A DNA stretch of 36,375 nt from the NCBI GenBank assembly GCA_964548595.1, contig CAZJQO010000015.1, positions 1 through 36,375 on the forward strand, read 5' to 3'. The notes under the pieces were generated by a model, which worked only from the letters and a program-made list of their open reading frames with translations, ran no database searches and had not been told where the DNA came from. Numbering within the stretch: position 1 is the stretch's first letter; each line of letters starts with the position of its first letter. The DNA comes from JAJYVH01 sp964548595. Its GTDB lineage: Archaea > Micrarchaeota > Micrarchaeia > Micrarchaeales > CABMGC01. Position numbers and translations under genes: made by a program. Below are positions 8,053 to 14,536 of the stretch, in pieces.

Positions 8053-8127
8053 TGGGCCCGAGGAGATTTGAACTCCTGACCTACGGCTTATAAGACCGCC
8101 GCTCTAACCAGGCTGAGCTACGAGCCC
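8053..8127 (-). tRNA. trnI(UAU): tRNA-Ile with UAU anticodon
   Basis: A full cloverleaf on the minus strand. The 7-bp acceptor is GGGCTCG/CGGGCCC with one G-U pair, the D arm is GCTC/GAGC, the anticodon arm GCGGT/GCCGT encloses loop CTTATAA (8094-8088), and the T arm AGGAG/CTCCT has loop TTCAAAT. Loop position 33 is U, and positions 34-36 are UAU, reading AUA (Ile). A73 is the discriminator and no CCA is encoded. Most archaea read AUA with a CAU-anticodon tRNA modified to agmatidine, so a genomic UAU is unusual. Positions 37-38 are A-A, suiting t6A modification by KEOPS. Confidence 0.92.
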
Positions 8128-8135
8128 CTTGACGC

Positions 8136-8160
8136 TTTATATATCTGCAATCTTTAATAA
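8136..8160. promoter_or_regulatory. interleaved divergent promoters of SRP54 and tRNA-Ile
   Basis: Plus-strand TATA TTTATATAT at 8136-8144 fits transcription starting near 8167, just before the SRP54 ATG at 8176. A minus-strand box TTATTAAAG (8160-8152) is about 27-30 bp from the tRNA 5' end at 8127. Each box lies inside the other gene's upstream region, so TBP binding at the two sites may be mutually exclusive. Confidence 0.5.
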
Positions 8161-8175
8161 TATCGAGTCGGTCGA

Positions 8176-9483
8176 ATGGACCTGGGCGAAGGGCTGCGCA
8201 GGGCTGTTGCAAGGCTTAGCGGAGCCACCATAATAGACGCCAAGGCGATAAGGGAATTCAACAAGGAGCTCCAGCGAGCCCTCATATCTGCGGATGTGAA
8301 CGTGGAGCTGGTGCTCGGGCTTACGCAGAAGCTGGAGCACGCTGCGCTGAGCGAGAAGCTGCCGCAGGGCGTCACTGCCAGGGACTACATAACGAACATG
8401 CTCTACGAGGAGCTGATAGGGCTGATGGGTGCTGGCTTCGAGCCAGTTCTGAAGCCCAAACGCGTGCTACTGCTTGGCCTCTACGGCTCCGGCAAGACCA
8501 CAACATCAGCCAAACTGGCCAAGTTCTACCAGGAAAGGGGGCTGAGCAGCGCGCTGATAGCATGCGACGTCTCAAGGCCCGCGGCCTATGAGCAGCTTGA
8601 GACACTGGCAAAGCAGGCAGGCGTGGGCTTCTTCGGCATCAACCACGAACGTGACGTTAGGGAGATAGTGAAGCAGGCTGTTTCAGCGCTCAAGGATAAG
8701 AAGGTGCTGATCTGCGACACCAGCGGCAGGAATGCGCTTGACAACGGGCTGATCAATGAGCTTAAGGCAATAGTCGATGAATTCAAGCCGGATGAGAAGC
8801 TGCTTGTGATAAATGCCGACACAGGCCAGGTGGCGGGCAGGCAGGCCAGGGAGTTCAACGAGGCTGTGAAGCTCACCGGCGTGGTAATAACAAAGTTGGA
8901 CGGCTCTGGCAAGGGCGGCGGCGCATTGAGCGCTGTAAGCGAGGCGAAGGTGGGCATAGAGTTCACCGGCACTGGCGAGAAGCTCAACGCACTGGAGCTC
9001 TACGATGCGAAGAAGTTCGTGGGCAGGCTGCTGGGCATACCGGATCTTGAATCGCTGGTGGAGAACGTCCAGAAGGCGATAAAGGAGGCGGAGGTGAAGC
9101 CTGAGCAGATGGCGAGCGAGGAGCTGAACTACAGCACCTTCTACGCGCAGCTCAAAGCGCTGAACAAGATGGGCCCGTTAAAGAACGTGATGAGTATGAT
9201 GGGTATGAGCGACGTGCCCAAGGAGACTTTTGAGCAGAGCGAGGCAAAGCTTGGCAAGTACAAGGCGATTATAGACTCGATGACGCCCGAGGAGAGGACA
9301 AGCACGGGCGGATTGTTGAGCAGCGCGAGCAGGATAAGGAGGATAGCAAAGGGAAGCGGCTGCAGCGAGAAGGAGGTGAAGTCTATGGTGAGTGACTTCA
9401 ACAAGATGAAGCGCCTTTACGCCAAGATGCAGAATGACAGGAACCTGAGAAAGCAGATGTCAAAGTTCATGCCGAAACAGTAG
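8176..9483 (+). CDS. srp54: signal recognition particle GTPase SRP54 (Ffh)
   Basis: 435 residues with N, G and M domains. The N-domain helices precede the P-loop GLYGSGKTTTSAKLA (about 101-115). Next come CDVSRPAAYEQL, the G3 motif CDTSGR (usually DTAGR, so one conservative change), and TKLDGSGKGGGALS. The C-terminal M domain is methionine-rich (NVMSMMGMSDVP). SRP54 binds SRP RNA and signal peptides and brings ribosomes to the FtsY receptor. No SRP RNA was recognised next to it. Confidence 0.97.
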   Translation: MDLGEGLRRAVARLSGATIIDAKAIREFNKELQRALISADVNVELVLGLTQKLEHAALSEKLPQGVTARDYITNMLYEELIGLMGAGFEPVLKPKRVLLLGLYGSGKTTTSAKLAKFYQERGLSSALIACDVSRPAAYEQLETLAKQAGVGFFGINHERDVREIVKQAVSALKDKKVLICDTSGRNALDNGLINELKAIVDEFKPDEKLLVINADTGQVAGRQAREFNEAVKLTGVVITKLDGSGKGGGALSAVSEAKVGIEFTGTGEKLNALELYDAKKFVGRLLGIPDLESLVENVQKAIKEAEVKPEQMASEELNYSTFYAQLKALNKMGPLKNVMSMMGMSDVPKETFEQSEAKLGKYKAIIDSMTPEERTSTGGLLSSASRIRRIAKGSGCSEKEVKSMVSDFNKMKRLYAKMQNDRNLRKQMSKFMPKQ

Positions 9484-9530
9484 GTGTTGTAGTGGGTCTC
9501 TGGAAAGATCAGGCAACGGCGCTTACCCAA

Positions 9531-9578
9531 GAGGCGCTGCGGGCTGAAGCCCGCAGAGGTTCATAGAGCCAGCGCCTC
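9531..9578 (+). ncRNA. compact three-way-junction RNA fold (candidate)
   Basis: In the 250-bp gap between SRP54 and the helicase, GAGGCGCT (9531-9538) pairs perfectly with AGCGCCTC (9571-9578). Inside it are two adjacent perfect hairpins: GCGGGC-TGAA-GCCCGC (9539-9554) and GGTTC-ATA-GAGCC (9558-9570). All but three bases of the 48 are assigned to stems or loops. It could be a small RNA, a processed 3' UTR or terminator of srp54, or the worn hairpin of an IS200/IS605 end on the minus strand, where the loop reads TTCA. Confidence 0.4.
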
Positions 9579-9733
9579 TGCAAAGTGTTATATAGGACTT
9601 CGTGCCAAGGGCATACGCGTCGTATCTGTTTTAGCAGTATGATGACTAAAAGGAAAGTGTGTGCGTCTTGAACAAGGCGCCTGGCCAGCAGCCTCAGTAC
9701 GCTACTCCTTTTGTGTTTTAAGAAAGTGTCAGA

Positions 9734-11029
9734 ATGAAGCAATTTTCAGAGATGAATCTGAAGCCTGAGGTAGTGGAGACGCTGCGAAGGATGGGCTTCA
9801 CAACAGCGACTGAGGTGCAGGAGCATGTTATACCTGTGGCGATGCAGGGCAAGGACCTTATAGTAAGGGCGAAGACAGGCACAGGCAAGACCTTCGCGTT
9901 CCTTGTGCCCATAATGCAGCGCAACGTGGAAACAAAGACACCCGCGGCTCTGATCATAGTGCCTACAAGGGAGCTGGCGCTGCAGATACACAGAATAGCG
10001 GCTAAGATGAGGCTTGGAAACGAGAAAGAAGTGGCTGTGGTCTACGGAGGGGCGTCGATAAACGTCCAGATGCAGAATCTGGCCAGGAATCCGGCGCTGG
10101 TAGTTGGCACTCCAGGCAGGATAATAGACCTCTTCAAGAGGAGGGCGCTCATGCTTGGCGACATAAGATTCGTGGTGCTTGACGAGGCCGATACGATGTT
10201 CGACATGGGCTTCATAGACCAGATAGAGCAGATACTGTCAAAGACGCCAAGGACAAGGCAGACACTGCTCTTCTCCGCCACCATGCCTCAAAGGATAATA
10301 AGCGTAGCAAGAAAGCACATGAACGAGCCCACGCACATAAGCATAGGCAGCGAGGAGGAGCCTGTGGTAACGCAGATACAGCACTTCTACGCAGACTCGG
10401 AACGCGAGATGAAGTTCGCCACCCTGCTTGCTTACATAAACAAGTTCGCGCCCAGGAAGGCTATAATATTCGTGCAGACGCAGCGCGCTGCAAGCATGGT
10501 CTACGAGACGCTGACCGGGCAGGGTATCGGTGCCACGCTGATACACGGCGGCCTGACGCAGTCCAGCAGGGAGCGCGCTCTCAGTGAGTTCAGCGCCAAA
10601 GGCAGGTTCCTTGTGGCAACCAACATCGCGGCCAGGGGCATAGATATAGCTGGCATTTCAGACATAATCAACTTCGACGTGCCCAACGATCCGGTTGTTT
10701 ACGTGCACAGGGTCGGCAGGACCGCCAGGATGGACGCGAACGGAAGGGCGTTCACCATAGTCTGCCGCGAAGAGAGGTATCTGATCAGCGAAATAGGGCA
10801 TGAGAACAACATACTGATGAACCAGGTCAACCTTGACATTGCGCCGTATGCCGGCATCAGGATGTTCAGGCATAGGGGAGGTTCGGGCAGGGAAGGCAGG
10901 GACAGGCACGGCGATTCGCGCCGGCATGGGCAGAGACAGGGGCACTACGACAACGAGAGGGGCCGGGGCGGTTACCGCCGCGGAGGCGGTTCGCACGGCT
11001 GGAGCAGACCCACGTGGGCAGCCAGATAA
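9734..11029 (+). CDS. DEAD-box ATP-dependent RNA helicase
   Basis: 431 residues with all core motifs in order: Q motif (FSEMNLKPEVVETLRRMGF, ending in EVQ), motif I AKTGTGKT (46-53), PTRELALQ, TPGR, DEAD, SAT, then in domain two IHGGLTQ, NIAARGIDI and HRVGRTAR. A basic RGG-rich tail (about the last 55 residues, RHRGG...RGRGGYRRGGGSHG) probably adds RNA binding. It unwinds short RNA duplexes, for example in ribosome assembly or in the cold. The cold-shock protein gene follows 63 bp downstream on the same strand. A TATA-like GTTATATAG sits near 9587-9595. Confidence 0.95.
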   Translation: MKQFSEMNLKPEVVETLRRMGFTTATEVQEHVIPVAMQGKDLIVRAKTGTGKTFAFLVPIMQRNVETKTPAALIIVPTRELALQIHRIAAKMRLGNEKEVAVVYGGASINVQMQNLARNPALVVGTPGRIIDLFKRRALMLGDIRFVVLDEADTMFDMGFIDQIEQILSKTPRTRQTLLFSATMPQRIISVARKHMNEPTHISIGSEEEPVVTQIQHFYADSEREMKFATLLAYINKFAPRKAIIFVQTQRAASMVYETLTGQGIGATLIHGGLTQSSRERALSEFSAKGRFLVATNIAARGIDIAGISDIINFDVPNDPVVYVHRVGRTARMDANGRAFTIVCREERYLISEIGHENNILMNQVNLDIAPYAGIRMFRHRGGSGREGRDRHGDSRRHGQRQGHYDNERGRGGYRRGGGSHGWSRPTWAAR

Positions 11030-11092
11030 GCGTCGGTAAAACGAGCCCTTTTAAGCTCTGCGTTCCAAAATGATATTGAAAGATGTGATAGA

Positions 11093-11284
11093 ATGAGAGG
11101 AAAAGTAAAGATGTTCAATGCTGCCCGCGGTTTTGGATTCATCACAGGAGACGACGGCAAGGACGTGTATGTGCACGTCTCTGTGATTGATGGCGGAGCC
11201 GCACTTGCTGCAGGAGATGTAGTGGAGTACGACGTCGAGGAGAGCGAACGCGGCCCCCGCGCAAAGAACGTCAAGAAAGCCTGA
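11093..11284 (+). CDS. csp: cold-shock domain protein (CspA family)
   Basis: 63 residues, a single cold-shock domain. RNP1 reads ARGFGFITGDD (11-21) and RNP2 reads VYVHVSVI (25-32), with GDVVEYDVEESERGPRAKNVK closing the barrel. It is a beta-barrel single-strand nucleic acid binder (RNA chaperone). CSD proteins are universal in bacteria and patchy in archaea, so a bacterial origin is plausible. Its position after the RNA helicase suggests a joint role in RNA remodelling. Confidence 0.95.
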   Translation: MRGKVKMFNAARGFGFITGDDGKDVYVHVSVIDGGAALAAGDVVEYDVEESERGPRAKNVKKA

Positions 11285-11624
11285 AGGCCCGAGAAATCGC
11301 AAGGGGCTGCTAGAGTCTGCCTTTGAGCTCTGTGATCTGTATTAGGGCATGAGCGTACGCCCCTTCCAGACTGGGATTTGTCCATTCTGCCGCATACTAT
11401 GACGTGGCGCAGAAGTGGCGCGCCGGAATCAAGAGGCATGATGCCCCAAAGTTTCAGAAGATCGAGCGACGCGTGTGGAAATCCACCATTTGCGCAAGTG
11501 GAAAAGGTACGTGTTGGCATACTCCAGCGACTAAAGGTCAGGCCTGTCGCTGAAGGAGCGAAATGTAGCCTGCTGTCTCCAAATCTATGGAAAAGGTTAA
11601 AATCCTATAATGCGTCAGGTATTC
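11285..11624. other. intergenic region with two strong hairpins, no convincing gene
   Basis: No good coding frame. AAGGGGC (11301-11307) pairs with GCCCCTT (11359-11365). CAGCGAC (11525-11531) pairs with GTCGCTG (11546-11552) around an inner AGG/CCT stem. Also a palindromic CCATTTGC/GCAAGTGG near 11488. A short MSVRPFQTGICPFCRIL reading frame (11349 onwards) ends at once and may be debris. A structured 5' leader of the next gene or a small RNA are both possible. Confidence 0.3.
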
Positions 11625-12101
11625 ATGGCGATCAGATATTGGGAGTTTGAAGACGCTCCGCTCAAGGAGAAGCTGAAGATGCCCAACGTAAAAGAGGTAT
11701 CGAGAATATTCTTCGACAACGAGACCAGGGCTTATAGGTTCTCCAAGGCGCTGCTGGCTGTAAAAGGGAAGCAGGCTACACAGCAGGCGCTCCGCCTGAA
11801 GGACTGCGACAAGTCGCTGCCCCTAGCTACCTGGAAGCGCTACCTTGATTTCGGAGTTGCTGTTGGTATGCTGAAGCACGAGGGTGGCGCTTACGCCTTT
11901 ACCGACAGGTACTCGAAGCCCTTCAAGAACATGACCACTTACATAAAGAGCTGGATGGAGGCGAAGGAGCAGGAGGACATAGATCTGCTCTTCGCTCAGG
12001 CACGCACAGGCAGGCAGCAGAAGCGCGGCGGCAGGCCCACGGCAGATGGAACCGCTGGAGATTCGGTCACAGCAGTGGATCCAAAAGGGCCGGAAACCTA
12101 A
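11625..12101 (+). CDS. hypothetical protein, possible winged-helix fold
   Basis: 158 residues from the ATG at 11625 (MAIRYWEFEDAPLKEKLKM); an ATG five codons earlier (11610) is possible. I do not recognise the family. Residues about 35-105 look like a helical, wHTH-like domain (YRFSKALLAVKGKQATQQAL, then LATWKRYLDFGVAVGML, then a turn GGAYAFTDRYSKPF resembling a wing). The last 35 residues are low-complexity and hydrophilic. Stand-alone transcription unit with an AT-rich upstream region. Confidence 0.6.
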   Translation: MAIRYWEFEDAPLKEKLKMPNVKEVSRIFFDNETRAYRFSKALLAVKGKQATQQALRLKDCDKSLPLATWKRYLDFGVAVGMLKHEGGAYAFTDRYSKPFKNMTTYIKSWMEAKEQEDIDLLFAQARTGRQQKRGGRPTADGTAGDSVTAVDPKGPET

Positions 12102-12356
12102 TGTCAGGTATTTAATCCTGTTGCATGTGTTTTGAGCTATTAAAAGTTACGTAATTTACAAAATTATAATGCGAATTGCTTTTAATATATTACAGATCGT
12201 CATTCGTTGGTTTCCTACAGGTGCGCAGGCAGGCGCAGGCATGCGGAAGCCAAATGGCCGGTGGCGCTGGGCGTAGCTGGCCATATACCTGTGTATGAGC
12301 CTATAATGGTAATATTTTTTAAGTTAAGAGATTTATTGTTTTTGTAAGGTGAAAGA
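12102..12356. other. intergenic, AT-rich with a GC-rich core
   Basis: Flanks contain TATA-like stretches (TTTTAATATATTA near 12180). The centre (12219-12285) is a GC-rich run with short repeats (GCGCAGGCAGGCGCAGGCATGC). No gene seen. The final part (TTTTTTAAGTTAAGAG near 12312) can serve as promoter of the small gene at 12357. Confidence 0.3.
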
Positions 12357-12539
12357 ATGGGCACAAAAATAGGGGCATTCGGAAGGATGTATGTGAGCAC
12401 CAATAAAGTAGTGTTTGTTGCGTCAAATCCTAACTGTCCTAAGATGGTACTTGCAGGCAACAGCAGTAAGCTCAGAGACGACTATAACAAGGAAATGCGC
12501 ATAGGCAGGAATCTGTTGAAGAAGTTTGCCGTTCTCTAA
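12357..12539 (+). CDS. small hypothetical protein
   Basis: 60 residues, ATG preceded by the ribosome binding site AAGGTGA five bases away (GGTGAAAGAATG). The N-terminal half is beta-like (GRMYVSTNKVVFVASN), and the C-terminal half is basic and helical (KLRDDYNKEMRIGRNLLKKF). No family recognised. It ends nine bases from the convergent regulator gene. The strong SD and protein-like composition support a real gene. Confidence 0.5.
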   Translation: MGTKIGAFGRMYVSTNKVVFVASNPNCPKMVLAGNSSKLRDDYNKEMRIGRNLLKKFAVL

Positions 12540-12548
12540 TCTTCCTTG

Positions 12549-13577
12549 TCAGCGATTTTCCTCGCCAGCGTTAAGTTCGCTTCTGTAATGTTCGTAACTT
12601 TCTAAATGTAATGGCCATTGGCCGACTAGAACGCCGCTCAATATGGCCTTCTCTATTTTTGGCTTTTCAGGAGCCCACAACGTGCCCAACAGCTCCGGTC
12701 CCCTTTTTATCATCTCTTCTCCGTTTCTGAACGAACAGATATAGAAGGCATCAAAACCACCGTTAGTATCTGCAACCAAACAGTAATCGTTGCTAGCTTC
12801 GTGCAAATCCTCTTTTATTATTTCCTGCACAAATTTGGCCAAAAGCTCGCTGTGCTGTTTTATAGGGAAGAGCTGAAGGCTATAGGCAAGCAGCAATTTC
12901 TTATCCGTATTCTGCGTAAGCATAGAAAATTTCCTGATTATTCCTTTCTCTTGTAGTGCCTTCATTGCGTATATTACGCGCATCTGCGTGCTTTTGCTTT
13001 TTGCTGTGAGATCCTTAAGTTTCATTCTGGAATTCTCATTGAGCAAGCAGAGCACCTCTTTCTCCATCTTGTTTATCGCTGTGCTTTCCTGTATCAGCTC
13101 TCTGCGCAACGGAAAGAAGCCTGTGGCGCTGAGATTAAGTGTTGATATCTTAAAGAGAGGCACGTATTCGCTGAGATCCTTCCTTATGTTGAATTGCCAT
13201 GCCTGGAAATCGTTGGGGTTTAGCCCGACTATGTATAGCAGGAGGTCAAAATCACCCGTAGCAAGATAAGCATCTTGTACAAAAATATCTTTTTTAAGCC
13301 TGTTTTTAAGGTAACCAATTTCTGGCACTTTCTCAAACTTTACCGTTATTATCCTACCCTCGCTGAATCCAAGCCTCTGCTCGTCTAATTCCAGCGTGTA
13401 TGTGAGCCCGTACTTCTCCTCCAGTTTCTTCAACGTCTCTGCCACTGTGTGGTAGCTTATGTTGAACTGTCTGCCCAATCTCTTCAACGGCGCCCTCGAG
13501 TCGTTGTACAGGTACATTAGCAGCTTGTACGGCAGTTCGCTCTTCACGAATTCCTGCGTCTTCCTCGATGCCGGCAT
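12549..13577 (-). CDS. two-headed HTH/RAM (Lrp/AsnC-like) transcriptional regulator
   Basis: 342 residues with two HTH-sensor units. HTH1 is at about 15-55 (KRLGRQFNISYHTVAETLKKL), sensor 1 at about 68-150 (GRIITVKFEKVP, then YLATGDFDLLLYIVG), linker GFFPLRRELI at 153-162, HTH2 at about 170-212 (LKDLTAKSKSTQMRVIYAM), and sensor 2 to about 325 (DYCLVADTNGGFDAFYIC). The GDFDLLLYIV and F-PLR segments match GDYDVAMLVV and FIPLRDQF of the protein at 603-1991, so they are paralogues; this one lacks the N-terminal extension. Upstream, TTATGAT occurs twice as a direct repeat near 13593-13615, a possible operator. Confidence 0.7.
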   Translation of the reverse strand: MPASRKTQEFVKSELPYKLLMYLYNDSRAPLKRLGRQFNISYHTVAETLKKLEEKYGLTYTLELDEQRLGFSEGRIITVKFEKVPEIGYLKNRLKKDIFVQDAYLATGDFDLLLYIVGLNPNDFQAWQFNIRKDLSEYVPLFKISTLNLSATGFFPLRRELIQESTAINKMEKEVLCLLNENSRMKLKDLTAKSKSTQMRVIYAMKALQEKGIIRKFSMLTQNTDKKLLLAYSLQLFPIKQHSELLAKFVQEIIKEDLHEASNDYCLVADTNGGFDAFYICSFRNGEEMIKRGPELLGTLWAPEKPKIEKAILSGVLVGQWPLHLESYEHYRSELNAGEENR

Positions 13578-13655
13578 ATATACATCTCTAAATCATAACA
13601 TGTATCTATCATAATGAACTAAGTGTGTATTATGTGGTTCTTTTAATCCAATAAG

Positions 13656-13664
13656 TATAAATAT
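13656..13664 (+). promoter_or_regulatory. TATA box for the candidate RNA at 13687
   Basis: TATAAATAT is a near-ideal archaeal TATA box. Its centre is 27 bp from 13687, exactly where the long inverted repeat of the RNA candidate begins. The next protein gene (13850) has its own box (GATATATTAA, about 13820-13829), so this one serves a separate transcript. Confidence 0.55.
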
Positions 13665-13686
13665 CCCTAACGCCATATACTATAGC

Positions 13687-13788
13687 ATGGGAAAGGGTAA
13701 CAGGGTATGGTTTGGTGCGCTTAGCACCTCTGCTTTTAATTATGTATCCCACCCACAACAGAGCATGCCTGCCCTGTCTCTTTCCCAT
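13687..13788 (+). ncRNA. candidate structured non-coding RNA (about 102 nt)
   Basis: Ends are closed by ATGGGAAAG (13687-13695) pairing perfectly with CTTTCCCAT (13780-13788). An internal loop GGTA/CT follows, then ACAGGG (13700-13705) with CCCTGT (13772-13777), then TATG/CATG past a bulge. Inside are hairpin GGTGC-GCTTA-GCACC (13714-13728) and a short TCTG/CAGA stem, giving a branched fold. The TATA box spacing puts the transcript 5' end at the start of the stem, and a pyrimidine-rich tract follows the 3' end. It does not match tRNA, 5S, SRP or RNase P RNA by eye. A 44-codon ORF runs through it but looks like chance. Confidence 0.5.
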
Positions 13789-13849
13789 CCCACCCTTCTC
13801 CTTTCACAGAATTCTTCCTGATATATTAACGCTTATCGGAGTGGAGCGT

Positions 13850-14134
13850 ATGGCCGCAAACAAAAAACAATATGCGGGCAAGAGCACAGGTGGCTCTTCG
13901 ATGTGTTTTCTGATGCTGGAGCCGAAAGGTATGACCGACAGCGGTGCAATAGCCAGGCGCATAACCAAATGCGAAGGCGTCAAGGAGGTGCATCTAACTA
14001 GCGGAAGGTACGGTTTCATCGTGACTGCGCAGTCGCAGGATGAGAACGGACTAGGCAGCATAGGCAGCTCGGTGAAGATGGCCTCTGGCAGCAAAAGCGT
14101 CAGCATTGCAGTAAGCCACATGATCTATAGGTAG
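13850..14134 (+). CDS. stand-alone RAM-domain (Lrp/AsnC effector-domain-like) protein
   Basis: About 94 residues from ATG 13850; an earlier TTG at 13712 would run through the RNA candidate and is unlikely. It reads CFLMLEPKGMTDSGAIARRI, then KCEGVKEVHLTSGRYGFIVTA, then SKSVSIAVSHMIYR. This is the beta-alpha-beta-beta-alpha-beta plan of the Lrp/AsnC sensing domain, without an HTH. Such proteins form ligand-binding oligomers and can pair with Lrp-type regulators, such as the two-headed one divergently encoded just upstream. A TATA box at about 13820-13829 fits a leaderless or nearly leaderless mRNA. Confidence 0.7.
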   Translation: MAANKKQYAGKSTGGSSMCFLMLEPKGMTDSGAIARRITKCEGVKEVHLTSGRYGFIVTAQSQDENGLGSIGSSVKMASGSKSVSIAVSHMIYR

Positions 14135-14142
14135 GTGATGTA

Positions 14143-14274
14143 GTGCTCAATGTACTACTAAGGAAGCTCGCCAAGAAGCAGGTCAGCGAGGCTAACAACG
14201 ACAAAAGGCCAATCAAGTTCGTGCCCGACGGCGAGAATTCGTGGCGCATCGTCTGGGCCGATGGGCGAAACTGA
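14143..14274 (+). CDS. small hypothetical protein (43 aa)
   Basis: GTG start at 14143, eight bases after the RAM gene stops, with the ribosome binding site AGGTGAT overlapping that stop region. The peptide is basic then mixed (VLLRKLAKKQVSEANNDKRP, then IKFVPDGENSWRIVWADGRN). The spacing and SD argue for translation coupled to the RAM gene. I considered L39e because of the LAKKQ start, but the C-terminal RRHWRR block is missing, so I make no assignment. Confidence 0.5.
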   Translation: MLNVLLRKLAKKQVSEANNDKRPIKFVPDGENSWRIVWADGRN

Positions 14275-14536
14275 TTTTAAGCCCATCACAACAGCGTGTG
14301 GGTAGGCGTTCTTAATGGGAATAATGACATTCAATATAGCACGCTACGATTTTGATTGGAATACAAGGAAACCAAAGATAACAGCTGCTGCTTTGAAAGA
14401 AAACTAGCTATTCTCTTTATGCGAGAAGTGTATGATAGTCAGAGATATCAGAGCAAAGATGGGCGAAACCAATTTGAATAATTAATAGGCTGGGCGTCTC
14501 TGTCTTCCAATGTAGTTCTGGAATAGCGCCCGCCCC
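14275..14536. other. intergenic with possible gene debris
   Basis: Contains a 30-codon ORF from ATG 14316 (MGIMTFNIARYDFDWNTRK...). The 12-mer GATGGGCGAAAC is present at 14260-14271, inside the end of the small gene, and again at 14458-14469. The repeat suggests a partial duplication of the small gene's 3' end followed by decay. No convincing gene otherwise. Confidence 0.3.

Noticed and set aside
9636..9646. Box C (ATGATGA) suggesting a C/D sRNA upstream of the helicase
   Set aside because: No box D (CTGA) at a suitable distance on the same strand.
11378..11650. Plus-strand 90-codon ORF in the gap before 11625
   Set aside because: Overlaps the start of the next gene, has no RBS, and an unlikely composition.
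13687..13821. 44-codon ORF starting MGKGNRVWFGALS through the RNA candidate
   Set aside because: Ends in a Ser/His/Pro-rich tail without domain features; the base-paired structure and TATA spacing explain the sequence better.
14143..14274. Ribosomal protein L39e
   Set aside because: Shares only an LAKKQ-like start; the conserved C-terminal basic RRHWRR region is absent.
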